A DNA stretch of 64,000 bases from Eutrigla gurnardus. Lineage: Eukaryota; Chordata; Actinopteri; Perciformes; Triglidae. This document shows, in pieces, positions 11,842 to 23,865 of the stretch (position 1 is its first letter; the number at the start of each line of letters is the position of its first letter). Position numbers and translations under genes: made by a program. The stretch covers positions 3,836,154 to 3,900,153 of the forward strand of contig OY741281.1 in NCBI GenBank assembly GCA_963514095.1, written 5' to 3'. The notes beneath the pieces are model-generated. The model was given only the letters and a program-made list of their open reading frames with translations, did not search any database and was not told the DNA's origin.

Positions 11842-12491
11842 GTAAGTCGTTAAACATAGGCCAGTTGGTTTTATGCGTCCCACATAATAAAAAACCCAAG
11901 TAGTGTATAGAGTTATAAAGGTTGATTATTAATGTGGTTTATGTCCTGCTGCCTCCCCTGTACATTTTGTTCAGTGCCCTGTTGTTCAGTGCCCTGGAGG
12001 AGGAGAGTGCATACCTCTGAGATTACAGAATGAGTGGGGAGTGTCCCGATCTTGGAAGTACAACAACACCAACTGAAGGCCTGTTTATGTTCTGAAGTCC
12101 TGTTTATGTTGAAGGAGGAATGTGAAAGCTTTATTTAGAGCAGGGATATCTGAAAGCAACAGGAAATGATGTCTTGTGTTGCTTTTCCTGTTTGATGTTC
12201 ACATTAACAGATTTCTGAACCTCAATACATGTTGCAGTTTTTAATTACATGGACAATGAACGCCTAAAAGACACCTGGAGATTGTTTAAAGCGTGTGTGA
12301 GATTGACTAAACCCTGTCTGGATGAGATTGCTGCCCTGCTTAGATGTGCATCCTGTGGAATCAACACACTTATGATCTTTGAATTGTGTTATATAGAATT
12401 GGGGAAAGATTCAAGGTGGAACAAAAGGATAGACGCTCCACCCACATGAGCCACCTGGCAGATGTATCCAGGGGTGGGTTGCTTCGTAGGC

Positions 12492-12498
12492 TATTAAA
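12492..12498 (+). promoter_or_regulatory. TATA-like box of cystatin copy A
   Basis: TATTAAA lies 64-70 bp upstream of the cystatin ATG, consistent with a short 5' leader. The same block precedes the other two copies. Confidence 0.4.
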
Positions 12499-12561
12499 GC
12501 TGAAACACCGGAGACGCCTACAAGCAGACAGTTGACTCCTCCGTTCACTTCAACGCACACG

Positions 12562-12821
12562 ATGGAAACGATCTGTTTGGGAGGATGGAGCAACATGTCG
12601 GACGCCACTGAGGAGACTCAGAAGATCTGTGATGAGGTGAGCTTCATTCTTCATTTCTTCCGGTCTGCATCTTCGGTCCGTGCGGTGCATGCATCACATT
12701 TTACTTCATTCATATGCAGCTGAAGCGCCAGGTGGAGGAACAGGCCAACAATAAGTATGCAGACTTCAAAGCAGTTAAATACAAGAAACAGACAGTGAAT
12801 GGATACAAGTTCCTCATCAAG
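12562..12821 (+). pseudogene. Cystatin/stefin copy A, terminal exon missing
   Basis: Exon 1 (12562-12636) encodes a stefin N-terminus (METICLGGWSN...ETQKICDE). Exon 2 (12720-12821, 34 codons) contains the inhibitory loop QTVNG. Both exons have correct GT/AG junctions. The third exon, present in copy C at 41869-41985, is absent: 34 bp past the exon 2 donor the sequence runs into an AT palindrome and then into DNA that in copy C lies 2.4 kb beyond exon 3. Reading through the donor adds a short tail (VKDICKKKYTG) and stops. The product would lack the second hairpin loop and C-terminus needed for tight papain-type protease inhibition, so it is probably non-functional. Confidence 0.8.
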
Positions 12822-12855
12822 GTAAAGGATATTTGTAAGAAAAAATATACAGGTT

Positions 12856-12883
12856 GAATTAATATTATATTATTATATTCAAC

Positions 12884-12955
<72 letters not shown>

Positions 12956-12983
12956 GTTGAATATAATAATATGATATTAATTC
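12856..12983. repeat. Long AT-rich palindrome at cystatin deletion, copy A
   Basis: Two 41-bp arms starting GAATTAATATTATATT and ending AATATGATATTAATTC pair as a perfect inverted repeat except for one mismatch, around a (TA)n core. The arms contain AGGTTGAA, which is native intron sequence in copy C. The palindrome stands where exon 3 and downstream DNA are missing. Copy B has the same at 26713-26836, 4 bp shorter. Confidence 0.85.
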
Positions 12984-13115
12984 TTTCTGTGAACTTTGAG
13001 GGAATGTCACCGCAACGCTCAGTCAATTCTCCATCAGAGTTAGACAAACAAGGTCGCTTCTAAAGACAGACGTTGTCTTGGCTGAAAGAAACGGATACAA
13101 ATGAATTTTAAGAAA

Positions 13116-13320
13116 GTTGCTGGTTCGATCCCCGGCTCCTCCTAGCTGAGTGCCTGGTGTCCCTGAGCAAGACACCTCACCGTAATTGCTCCTGACGAGC
13201 TGGCTGTCGCCCTGCGTGGTTGACTCCGCCGTCGGTGTGTGAATGTGTGAGTGAATGGGTGAATGTCAGTCATTGCTGTAAAGCACTTTGGACAAAAGCG
13301 CTTTATAAATGAGGCCATTT
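13116..13320 (+). mobile_element. tRNA-derived SINE (5'-truncated), copy A
   Basis: Contains a pol III B box (GGTTCGATCCC, 13122-13132) and a fish SINE body ending in TTTGGACAAAAGCGCTTTATAAATGAGGCCATTTA. The matching region of copy C (about 44535-44590) lacks it, so it inserted after that lineage separated or was lost there. Identical in copy B at 26969-27173. Confidence 0.7.
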
Positions 13321-15721
13321 ACCTTCTCACATTGTGAGTTCAGATTACACAAACCAGGATTTACTACACCTACTCGGTTACAGAACCGGTGTCTCGGAGG
13401 AGGAAGAATATGCTTGCATTCTTCCGAGATTAAGAAAAGACACATGACAGAGTTGGTCAGCTGACAGGACAGAAAGACAGAAACATATGGGTTAATTAAC
13501 ATATAGCTGCTGCAAGATGCAATTTAAGGTAAAAAATGAAAGCCTCACCTGTGTGTTTGTATAATACTCAGGTTCAATTTATAATATTGTGCTCTCCGGT
13601 TGAAGCTAGTGTTATGTCAACTTCATGGGTAAAGACCCATTAGAACATCCCTGAAGGTAGAAGATCCTCACTGTTCAGCAACACAAGACATGGCTCGGCC
13701 AGATGAAAACGTAGCTTTGTCCACCAACACAAATGTTCTAAAACACTTGGCTCCCACAATAGGTGACATAGAAAACTGTTGTACATGTGTGACACTGCAT
13801 AAAATGCTGCCAACGTTGTAATGTTGTCAGTCTTTGACAGTTGATTTGTAATAAATAATAATTGTGATATTCTTTTTAAAGGACATCCACTGCCTAAAGA
13901 TGATAAGACGGCCACATGCACAGCCCGACCGACAGCCAACACTCACCTGTTCTGATACCAAACTGTTCTTCCTCTTTTGTTTATATTGTGTATGGTAATA
14001 TTATAATATATGTGTGTGTGTGTACATACAGTACTCTGCCTTATATGTCCAGGAATAAAATACATTTTTACTCTCATCACTTCAAGTTTGAATAACCTTT
14101 GGCTTTGGCTCCCTCTGGTGTTAATAATAGGAATTAGTCCATCATTGTGTGAAATGGCCTGAAATGGGTGACGCTATTGTTTCCCCTTCAGGCGAGCATC
14201 ACCACGTTATCCTAACCAGCAGATCCCAGGACAGTCTCTAGGAACATTTTCTTCTCGCATGCTGTCTGTTAAGATGAACAAATATTTATAGTGTACCCAT
14301 ACCAACCTGTTGAATTGTAAGTTCATATTTATTATTCTAGCATCCTTTGCACTCCATTGCATGTCAGACTGTTTACAATGTCATCGTCCTGTGCTTGTAT
14401 ATATACTTATATTAATATCTGTTCATAGTAGTTGTTTACCTTTATTCAGTTTGCTATCCTTGTTTTAGTTGTATTTCTGTGTATGTTTAACATAGAGCGA
14501 CAACAATCCGGAATCAAATTCTTTGTATTTGTTTCATAAAAATCACCTTATGAGCAAAAAATCGGCATACTGCAATTATTCCCTTATAATTTTGGGGTAT
14601 TTAAAATGACTATCTGTGCATTTACTTCAGAATAAAGGTCCAGTGGACAGTGTGTTGTCATGGATACCGTCGGCCACTGAAGACAGTCTTATATGTTTTC
14701 ACCTCGCTAGCAAATTTCAGTACTGGATGCTTGTTTATGGCCACATGGCTCCGCCTGCCACCGGCAGACAGAATACAACTCCCTAATTCAATGTAACATT
14801 TACCAAATCTCTGTGCAAGGCTTCCTTTATCCCAGGAAATGGAACAAATATAGCACGTTTTCTGATATGTACAGGATCTAACGATACCATGAAATTAATT
14901 CCTCATAGTGGTATTGCTTGTGGCCATGGCCGTCGCTTGTGAACATTGAGAAACCTGGTCTTTCAGTAGATATGGAGAAGTTCATTTTATTAAGACAGGA
15001 GAGGTTTTTGCATCTCAACAGATTTCTTCTCAACAACTCATGTTGTTTACATCACCTTTGGATATCTAAATAGTAAGGACACAGTAAGCTTCTAAATAAA
15101 AAAAGAATAATTCACACTCATGTGGATACAACAACAGATATGTGGAAATGAGATAAAACAGAATACAGAAACACAAAGAATCCTTCAAAAGAAAAATCGT
15201 CTTAACATTAACATAATTTCATGGTGGGTGAAATGAAGAGCAATTCACTATTCAAATACAATATCTGTTTTTGTCTCTTATTCCTAAGGATTACATATCG
15301 ATCGACAACAAGAGCCTCTACGTACGCCTGGCTGAGACGTACATAAGACCCATGAAGACAAATTAGTTACATTGCAACTTGTACTTGAATATCATCCTTT
15401 GTTACAAACAGAAGCCTAATACTTGTGTAGGTGTTTACAGTTTCACACAGTCACAGGCAGGTTATACTGCATTATGCATGTCCTTCATTATGTTTTGGCA
15501 GCTACAAGCACATGAGCATCTTAACATAATATTCAAAACAAGAATACACAAAAATACACATGGGAAACTACTTTTTTGACTTGATTTCTTTTAGATTTTT
15601 TAGAAATTAATTATACGTGCTGTCGTGCAACTCTTTTGTTTTTAACAAGTCATTTTGAATAAAGTAATCACATTTCTGTGTGCCGGTCTATCTGATTAAT
15701 GAACAACGGTTGTGTTTGTGT
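13321..15721. other. Unit junction and 3' flank of GTPase copy B
   Basis: No gene is seen. It contains cystatin downstream sequence shared with 44592-45045 (13321-13687), then sequence unique to the unit junction (13688-14295, with a short GT repeat near 14012-14023). Next comes the 14296-15721 block, which matches window positions 1-1428. Confidence 0.6.
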
Positions 15722-18700
15722 TCACTTGAACATCACCTCCAAACTTTCAATGGCTTCTCCCTTACTGTGGTTTCTCCAATCGCTGGGAATGTCACCATTA
15801 TTCTGGAATTTTAATCCATAGTGGTTTTCCAGGTCCTTCTCAAATCGACACACAAACCACTTCCAGTATGCCAGTTTCGATGCATCGGCGGTAATCCCCC
15901 AGCGAGCAAAATTAGGGCCAGCAGTTCGGTACTCTTTATAGGGAATGAGCACTTCTGAATCTCCAGGGTAAAAACTCCCATCACTTGCAACACTTGTCGT
16001 ACAGAACTCGATAGCCAGTTCCACTGAGTTTTTTACGTGCATACCATTGACTGCAACGGATCGATGAAAAGGCACACTGTGGTCCCCATCATGATCTGCC
16101 ACTGTGTTGGTACAAACAGCTGCACAGAACGGACAAGTCACCCAGCAGCAGCTACACAGGTGCTCGATGAGTATTTCATCCGCCTTCATCCTGTATTCCT
16201 TTATTTTTTCCAGTGGGAGGCGGCTCACGTTCACGATGACAGTCCTGAGGCCTTTCTCTACCTCGTCTTTAAGAAAGTCAAAATGCTCGATGTCACCGAA
16301 GTCTGCACAACAAGTTGTGTCGAATGTTAGCTTGTCTTCTAGCAAACTGGAGAATTCCTCCACCCACATGCCTAGGTAGTCTCTTTTGACTACCTCCGTT
16401 TCCTTTTCCTCTTGGACTTTCTTCGTTGCGGTAAATAAAGCTTGACACAGAAGCATATTGATGTCCGCAGCATTTTTATTGAGTACATCAAGCGCTTCAG
16501 CTCTGTGTTCTTTGAAGACGTATTGCTGTACCTCCTCTCTTATAAAAGTCTCTACTTGGCCCCTTGGGTGTCGGATGTAGTTGATGAAGCCATGAAAGTC
16601 CTCTTTCTCTGCGAGTGACCTCAACACGTGTTTCTCCAAGTTCAGTCTGTTCCCACTGAACGGTGGGTAATTGCACTGCATCGTATCTGCGAGATCCTTG
16701 GCGGTCTTGTTACAGGCGGCCTCCTCGATGGAACTCTGCAGTTTGTCACAGATCATTTCCCCGAGCACAACAGCAGACGAGTTCCCTTTGCAGAGGCTGA
16801 TGAAAATGTTACAGAATAGCATTTTCTTGCTTTCCACATAAATGTGGGCATCATTGTTCGATTTGAACTTTTTGTGCGACTCTGAAAGCCATCCCCCTGC
16901 TCTGTGAAACACATACAGCAAGAGATCAACTGTAAACTCCTTCTTCAGAGCGTATTTCCCCTGTGATTCAAAATCAGAGACCTTTCGTTTGACCATCTGG
17001 GCCACTTCTTGCAAGTAAGCTGGACTGTAGCCTCTTGTGGCGACAGGTCTTTTCTTAATTGCCTTAAGGGACTCGATTTCGACAAAGTCAATGAGGGATC
17101 TGATCAGTTGCTGTTCTTCATAGTCAAAATAGCCCTTCATTTGGTATCCGATTTTTGTAGTAGTTTCTGAAACATAATTACAGACTTTATCTACAGTGCT
17201 AGAACTTTTTTTCTGTCCCCTTGTGTCCTTTCCTGTGTTGCTAGGATCTCGGTCCTTGGAGAGAGAGATATAGTGGGTGTAGTCACCGATGTCTGATATT
17301 CTCTTGTATCTGCCACTGCTTTTGGATTCATGTATCAGAGACCATTCAATACCGAGCTCCTGAAGGACAGTTGACTGATCTTCTTCATAGTTGATGTCCG
17401 CGATAGGTTTAGTGTTCCCAGTGAGCTCATACACCCAGTGACTCCAAACATGGTTGAACTGCTTTTTAAGTTCCTCTTCATCTTTCGCCTTGTCCTGTAA
17501 CTGAAGAGCGAGCTCTTTGCTCTTTTGGATCAGCTTCTTCTCAAAGTCTGCCTTCATGTCATCAAGCTTTTTGCAAGCACTCTTCTGCTGAATGACTTCA
17601 TCCAGTTTTCTTTTAACTCTCTTCACTTGTTCAGCCAGAAACTCCTTGATTTTGCTTTCAAATACGCCTCGCCACTGAACCAACATTTCCTTGTCCCTGT
17701 CGTCATCAAAATATGACGTCATTTTCTTTTGGATTCCTCCGTAGGTTGGGTTTATTTCGGTTTGAAGGTAACTCAGCTCGACCTTGTCAATTGAGCCATT
17801 TTCAATTTTGGTATGAAGCCCGTTCTCAATGTTCAACATCTCACTCCTCAGGGTCCAGGTCCAGTTCCCATACTGGACCTCAAGTTTTCTGTACACTGCA
17901 ATTTCAAGTGTGTTTTTGAAACTGAAGACAAAGTGTTCATTCATCAGGGCATTCCACAGGTCCTCAATTTTGCTTTTGAACTGTGTGAGAGTAATCCCAG
18001 CAGACTGTGAGGCTTTAGAGAGGATGATGGTCTTCAGCTCTTGGACACTCTCACTATAACCTGGATTTGGAGGGGCCATAGGCGGACTGCCCTCCCATAG
18101 TTGGGCAAAGTATTTTACATCTTTCTGCACGTCAAATGCAATGACGTCACTGAAGCACTCTGCATCACATACTTCCTCCTTGGCTGCTAGTTGGGCCATC
18201 TTGTCCAGTTTTTCTTGCAGTCGTCTCTTTCCATCCATGTTTTTCTCCGCAGCCGAAATGTCTGTAACATTCTGGTGAACAAACACACAACTTGGAGCCA
18301 GTTTGATTTTCTTCATCCTCATGAAAGCCTGAACGACAATCTGCAGCACGTCTTGCATCTCGGCTGGGTTCTCCCCAAAGATGTTGATCAGTGTCATGTT
18401 TCCCAGACCAACAACAAATGTTGCCAGCTCATTGTCGTGGTGAAGAGTGACATTGCCTTCTAACTCGAGAGCACGCAGTCCTTCGGTGTCCACCACCAGA
18501 ATGTAGTCAAAATTAAAGTCTTTCCTGATCTCCTCTGACACCTTGACCAGCTGCATGAAGGCACCCTTGGTGCACCTGCCAGCACTCACTGCAAACTGTA
18601 GTCCAAACATGGCATTCAGCATGGTTGATTTACCACTGCTTTGTACGCCCAACACTGACATGACAAAAAGCCTCTTGTCACCCAGTTTCTTTATGACTTC

Positions 18701-21570
18701 ATCTAAAAGTCTAGAGATCCATGTTAAAGGCACGTGACCTGCATCGCCATCCATCAGCTCCATTGGGTGTCCCGATATCATCAGCTCTGCAGCCAGCTCT
18801 GGGTATCTGGACCAGTCGGTCTGCAGACTACTTGGTTGTTTCTCCAAAGATGCGTGGGCTTCATAGATCTGTCCCATTTCTCGAAAGATGTGCTCCAAGC
18901 CAAATGTTGCCGACTGCAGTTTTGTGGATATTTGATCAAGCTCAGTTTGCTTCCTTTTCAGCAGATTGGATTTGTCGTGCTTCTTCTTCATATCCAAGAC
19001 CTCAGCCCACTTTTCATCGTATCTTTGGAGGATTGAAGACAGGTCGTCCGTGGAGAGGGCATCTATTAAGATCTGAGTCCATTTCAGAAAATATGCTTTG
19101 TCTGACCATGGCAAAGACGAGAGGCATTCAGTGAACAACTGCATCGGTTTACTACCGGCAGCAGTGTGTTGTTTTTGTCGTATTTGCATCAATTCCTGTT
19201 GCTTTTGACATTTCACCTTCTCAATGTTTCCTTTCAGGTTATACAGTTCTTTGTTTATTTTGCACCAATCATACCACAGTTGGCCCTGGCAAGGGAGAAA
19301 CTTATCTTTGATCTTCGAGACATCCATCCCATCAAGCAAGCTCACAACTCTCATTGCAGCAGCTTTTCCTTTTTGGCAGACCTTGTCGTCTTCGTCCACT
19401 TTGATTCCAGGGACCTTGGCCATGGTTTCAAGCTGGAAGGATGCATGTGGTCCGGACAAAACCTTTCCAATGATTTTTTTCAGTTCTTCAGAAACATCTG
19501 ACTGACTTCTGTCCTTCAGACCCATCTTATATTTCCCCTCTTTCATCTGAGTGGCACCACAATCATTGTCAGCGATGAGAATAACAAGGGGCTTCGGAGA
19601 CTTGTAAAGGGCCGAGATAATTGCAGTGCTACTGCCACCTTTTTCCAGAGTTGGCACGAGTACAACATTGATTGAGGACTTGTCGGTCAGAATGTCGCGC
19701 TGTTTTACAATCGACAGAGCGTTGCCATGAAGATTGCAGAAGGCTATGCAGTTGGTGAAGGCGTCGTTGGGTTTTCCGGCAGGGAAGTACCAGGCGATCT
19801 CTGCCACACCGTCCATCAGATGGCGAGACTTGGTGCTACCTGCACAGTTTCTGTGGAAGAAGGTGCTGTGGCGGTCGTTGATCAAAGCATTCATCAGCTG
19901 AGATTTGGACAGGGGGAGTGAACCCAGGCGGAGAAATGACACCATGGGTGTCTCGGCTTTGCAGATGGGCATACTCTTCATGGTGACAACGCTGGACTTA
20001 TCTTTGATCTGAGTAATTTTCCATGTTTTTCTTATTTGTCTGAATGTCCACAGAGGACAGTCGATGTCCATTGTGACCGGGTCAGGAACGAGCAGCGGTA
20101 AGGCGTACTGACACTGTGACAGTTTTGTGATCATGTTCTGCTTTAAGAAGCTGTCGGAGCAGTGAAATACTGCCATTTGAACATCCATCGGATGCACGTG
20201 ACTCTTGAGTTTCGCGTCATCAGAGTTTGCGTTGTTGCTAAAAAGAGCATCGAATTCATCATCAAACTCTTCAGCAGACTCTGATATGCTCACTTCGTCT
20301 TGTTTGACAGGAATATATCTGGCTCTGTAGTCTAACATCATCAATCTCTGAAGGAAAGTATTAGCAAGATATTTCTCAGTGTCATGCTCCTGTTTCACAG
20401 GAGGACCGACTCTAAGAAAATCTGCTGGTGTCAAACGTTTGTCTTGAAGCTGAAGTCGGCAAAGTAGAGTTTCAATGTCTCTTTGATATTGTTTCTTCTT
20501 GTTGATCTCCTCCGACTCCTGCAAATAAGTAAAGTAACATGTACAGTATGTTAAAAAATGATATTGTCATTCAGTGGGATATGAAGTAGAGTTGGGCTGT
20601 TTCACCGGTCCGGTTCGCTGTACAGGGTTGAATTGGCATTTGTCTTTATGATACGTTCTGGAAAATGAAAAACCCTTGCCACAACACTAAATCCAAATTG
20701 TATTGCAATAGTAATAAGCAGCAATAATGACAAGTTATTAACATAATATTGTGTTTATTTATAAACGGACTAACGGAGCCGCCGTGAGTTTCTGAGGTGG
20801 CTGGTGTGCAAAGTGTGGTAGCCATACTCCCGGGCGAGCCAAGGCCGGCATGACAGACATCAAATATTTTTGACTCTCCGTAATTATGGCAGAATCTTCT
20901 GCATAAAAAGGCCAAATGTTTCACTCAGGAGGGGCTGCTGTGACAAGTGCATCTAGTGGTTAAGGTCGGTAATGCGGTCTGGTCCGGTGTTTGGCTGAAT
21001 ATCATACCGGTTTCAAAATGTTTAAACCGGCCCAAGCCTAGCACAAAGTAAATGGACTTCCTTACCTGATACATATCCACGTCCATATCCACGTCCATAT
21101 CCATATCTAAGGTATCTGTAGGACAACAATGAACCAGATCAACCAATATATTTTCTGATGTTTTTTGCAAACTTGTATATTGTTAATTTTTTTGGTAATT
21201 GTGCACTTCAAGTTTTCATTAAAATGTTACCTTTCTTCTTGGTTGTCGATGATACAGACTTGATTTCGGACTCTCCTCCTGTGTTGTGATCAGTTTTCTC
21301 AGAGGGTTCAGGTTCAATCACTGGATCCCACAAAGAAAACATTTTTTTAATATAAATTGTACAATAGTTCGCCTGGTTACAGCATTTGAGACCAAAGTAT
21401 TATTCCCAGTCATAACTAAGCCAAGAAAACAGCACCAACATGCATCACAAAGTAAAGGAATTAAAAAATACAGGCAGGGTAAAACAATATTCCCCGTTCT
21501 AATCTTCAGCTAATTATAGGCAGTTTTAGGAAACACAGTTCTACAATGATGATTATAAAAGGATCTTACT
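15722..21570 (-). CDS. Interferon-induced very large GTPase, copy B
   Basis: Same family and exon plan as copy A: 21570 (A of ATG), 21231-21320, 21066-21115 and 15722-20518, about 1645 residues. The P-loop GVQSSGKS, CTKG and VVDTEG are unchanged. Differences include loss of three codons (QHK) near the N-terminus, one codon fewer in the C-terminal variable segment (FYPG-DSEV) and clustered replacements there. The intron element upstream of the large exon carries a 335-bp deletion. The frame is intact and the same ISRE/TATA promoter is present, so it is probably functional. Confidence 0.92.
20587..21040. mobile_element. Inverted-repeat element in GTPase intron, copy B (internally deleted)
   Basis: Same ends as at 6305-7092, but the interior from about CATCAAAT to ATTTTTGACTC is joined directly, removing about 335 bp that copies A and C retain. 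Confidence 0.5.
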
Positions 21571-21603
21571 TTCATCTTGATTTCAGATGCTCAGTCTCTT
21601 CTA
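21570..21603 (-). other. Exon 2 (leader, split ATG) of GTPase copy B
   Basis: A 34-nt exon, with the same splice signals, upstream ATG-AAA and split start codon as at 7620-7653. Confidence 0.55.
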
Positions 21604-22277
21604 CTGCAACCTAATGAGAGAAAAAAATGTGATGAGTTTTTAAAATAACACTCGATTAGCTTGCCATAAATTAATTATATTTGTGTTGAATTATATTTAT
21701 TTCTGCAAATTATATTATCAGGGAAGCAGGGTTTTACTAAAAACCTATTTAGACATTTTCCTTTTTGCATGTCGGGTTATATGTAGTTGATGTGATTGTA
21801 GGTGTGCAAAGGTTTTAAGTTAAGGGTATTGTTCTGGAGAGTGTGCTGTTTGAATTTTTACCACGGTGGTTAAGGATAGGCTTCAGGTTTAGGTAATAGG
21901 TTATGTCAACAATGGTCCTCACGAGTACAGAAAGACGAACGTCTTTCACATTCATACAAATCAGAGCAGCAAAAGACTTATGGAATACCATAAGACAAGG
22001 TGACACATGGTCTGGAGCTCTATTTACATTAAACCAAGTGACGTAGAGGAAAGCAATGAGCCTTAAAAGGTCACACTCAAACATCATCAACCGCATCCTG
22101 TCAACATTGAACACAAGTTACTTGCACAGCTGGATCTTATGTTGCCCCCCCCCCCACAAAGGCAAAATAGGCTTTCCTTTTACATGTGGGGTTATATGAA
22201 TTTATATACACTTCACTGGATCTCTGCTGGTTGTCATTATGTTATGTGATTTGATATTGGTTGTGCTGTGCCTTTAA

Positions 22278-22617
22278 CCCTCGTGTTGTCCTGGGGTCAC
22301 CCCAAATGAAATCTTTTGCTGTCAAAATAGGTTTTTTGTTCATCAAATGGTCTGAAAATAATGGGGTTTTTTCGATACTATGCTCTTCATTATTAAAATA
22401 AATTAGAAATAATTTGATTGAAATATGGTTGTTTTATTGAATTGAATAACTTCTGTTGTCCTCTGGGGTCAAAAAGACCCCGAAGCACAAAGTAGTGCAA
22501 TGGGGCAAATTGTCACATCATACTGCTTTCCAACAGATGAACACACCCCCTCCTCATGGCACACACACACACACACGTACACATGCGCGCGCACACAAAC
22601 AAACACACACACACACA

Positions 22618-22649
<32 letters not shown>

Positions 22650-23447
22650 CACACAGAGAGGCACCTCCTCCTCACTCACTCTCCACTCCTGTCTTCCTCC
22701 CTTCTTCTCCTCCTCACTCACTCTCCACTGTCTTCCTCTCCTCTAAACTCCTCCTCCTCACTCTCCACTCCTGTCTTCCTTTCCTCTTCCTCCCTTCTTC
22801 TCCTCCTCCTCACTCACTCCCCACTCCTGTCTTCGTCGCCTCCTCCTCCTTTCTGTTCTCCTCACCTACTACCGCCCCTTCGTCATCTTCGCTTTCATCC
22901 TCATCCTCCAAGTCCGTCATCACTCCTGTGTCCGTAAAACACCACCACCATCGTCCACTCTTATTCGCTTTTTGACTTTCATAAATCGGTCCATTTCGCT
23001 CTGTTGACACAATCGCTAACTAGCCGCTATGCATCAACCACCGCTAACGTGAACGTCAAATTCAGCCTGCCGTCTGCGTGCAAACCAGCCAATCAAATCG
23101 CACGTCACAGGAAAAAAAACAAAAAAACAATCACCATAGGAACGTTATAAACAATATTCCTTCAGATGATTGATTGTTAATGTCTCAGTGTCTTAATTTG
23201 TTCTATATTTGTTATAGTTTTTAATCCATAAATATTTCGAGGGGAGGGGGGGGGCGCAGCCTTTGACAGGAGGGTCTTGAGACCCTGCTTGTGTTATTGC
23301 GTTGGAATGAAGTTGGCATTAAAGGTGTAACACAGAATTGGGTGAAGTTTCCACTTTATATTCTTTAAATAACAGTCAAACCAGACCGGGTCAATTTTGA
23401 CCCCAGAGGACAACAGGTGCATGGCAATCGGGAGGACAACACGAGGG
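22278..23447. mobile_element. Non-autonomous piggyBac element, copy B
   Basis: TTAA-flanked (22274-22277, 23448-23451) inverted repeats as in copy A. It lacks about 320 bp near the right end that copies A and C keep. The deletion joins two AGGTG words, which suggests a microhomology-mediated loss. Confidence 0.85.
22560..22850. repeat. CA/CG-rich microsatellite and CT minisatellite in piggyBac copy B
   Basis: (CA)n with CGCA interruptions at about 22560-22656, followed by CT-rich imperfect repeats. No gene. Confidence 0.75.
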
Positions 23448-23624
23448 TTAAGAGACTTGACAGTTGCAGGATGATGCATATCATTTGTATAAGGGGTTGT
23501 GTGCATAAGAGTCAGAGCAGTAAAAGACTCATCGAGAAGCATGACAATACCAAACTGTGAAGGTCAGCTGCGCATGCTCAGATTTAAAACGTGCACACAG
23601 AAAAAGAAAATCAGTTTTACTCAC

Positions 23625-23700
23625 CGTGTCTGCTTGTTGCTGTCTGCTCTGTGAAGCTGCGGGCTTCCAGAACGTCTCCTCGTCCTCCGACCTCTTTATA
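23625..23700 (-). promoter_or_regulatory. TATA promoter and untranslated exon 1, GTPase copy B
   Basis: TATAAA at 23695-23700 (minus) and exon 1 donor at 23625, as in copy A. Confidence 0.55.
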
Positions 23701-23855
23701 CAGACCACAGCAGTCTGTTGAATACCGGGACTGCCCCTCACTAAGCCCCTCCCACATCAGCTCTGCAGCGATGTGGATAGGTCAAGCCGGCCAATCACAG
23801 CAAGCCGAGGACCTCAATGCGCGCGCATTGCTTGTAAATCAGTGACGAAACGATG

Positions 23856-23865
23856 GAAAGTGAAA
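23856..23865. promoter_or_regulatory. ISRE-like element, GTPase copy B
   Basis: GAAAGTGAAA, the same spacing upstream of the TATA box as in copy A. Confidence 0.6.

Noticed and set aside
12249..12449. A 66-codon frame upstream of cystatin (also 26106-26306 and 41199-41399)
   Set aside because: Open in all copies, but copy C differs mostly by replacement changes, there is no family resemblance, and it ends just before the cystatin promoter. No sign of selection as protein.
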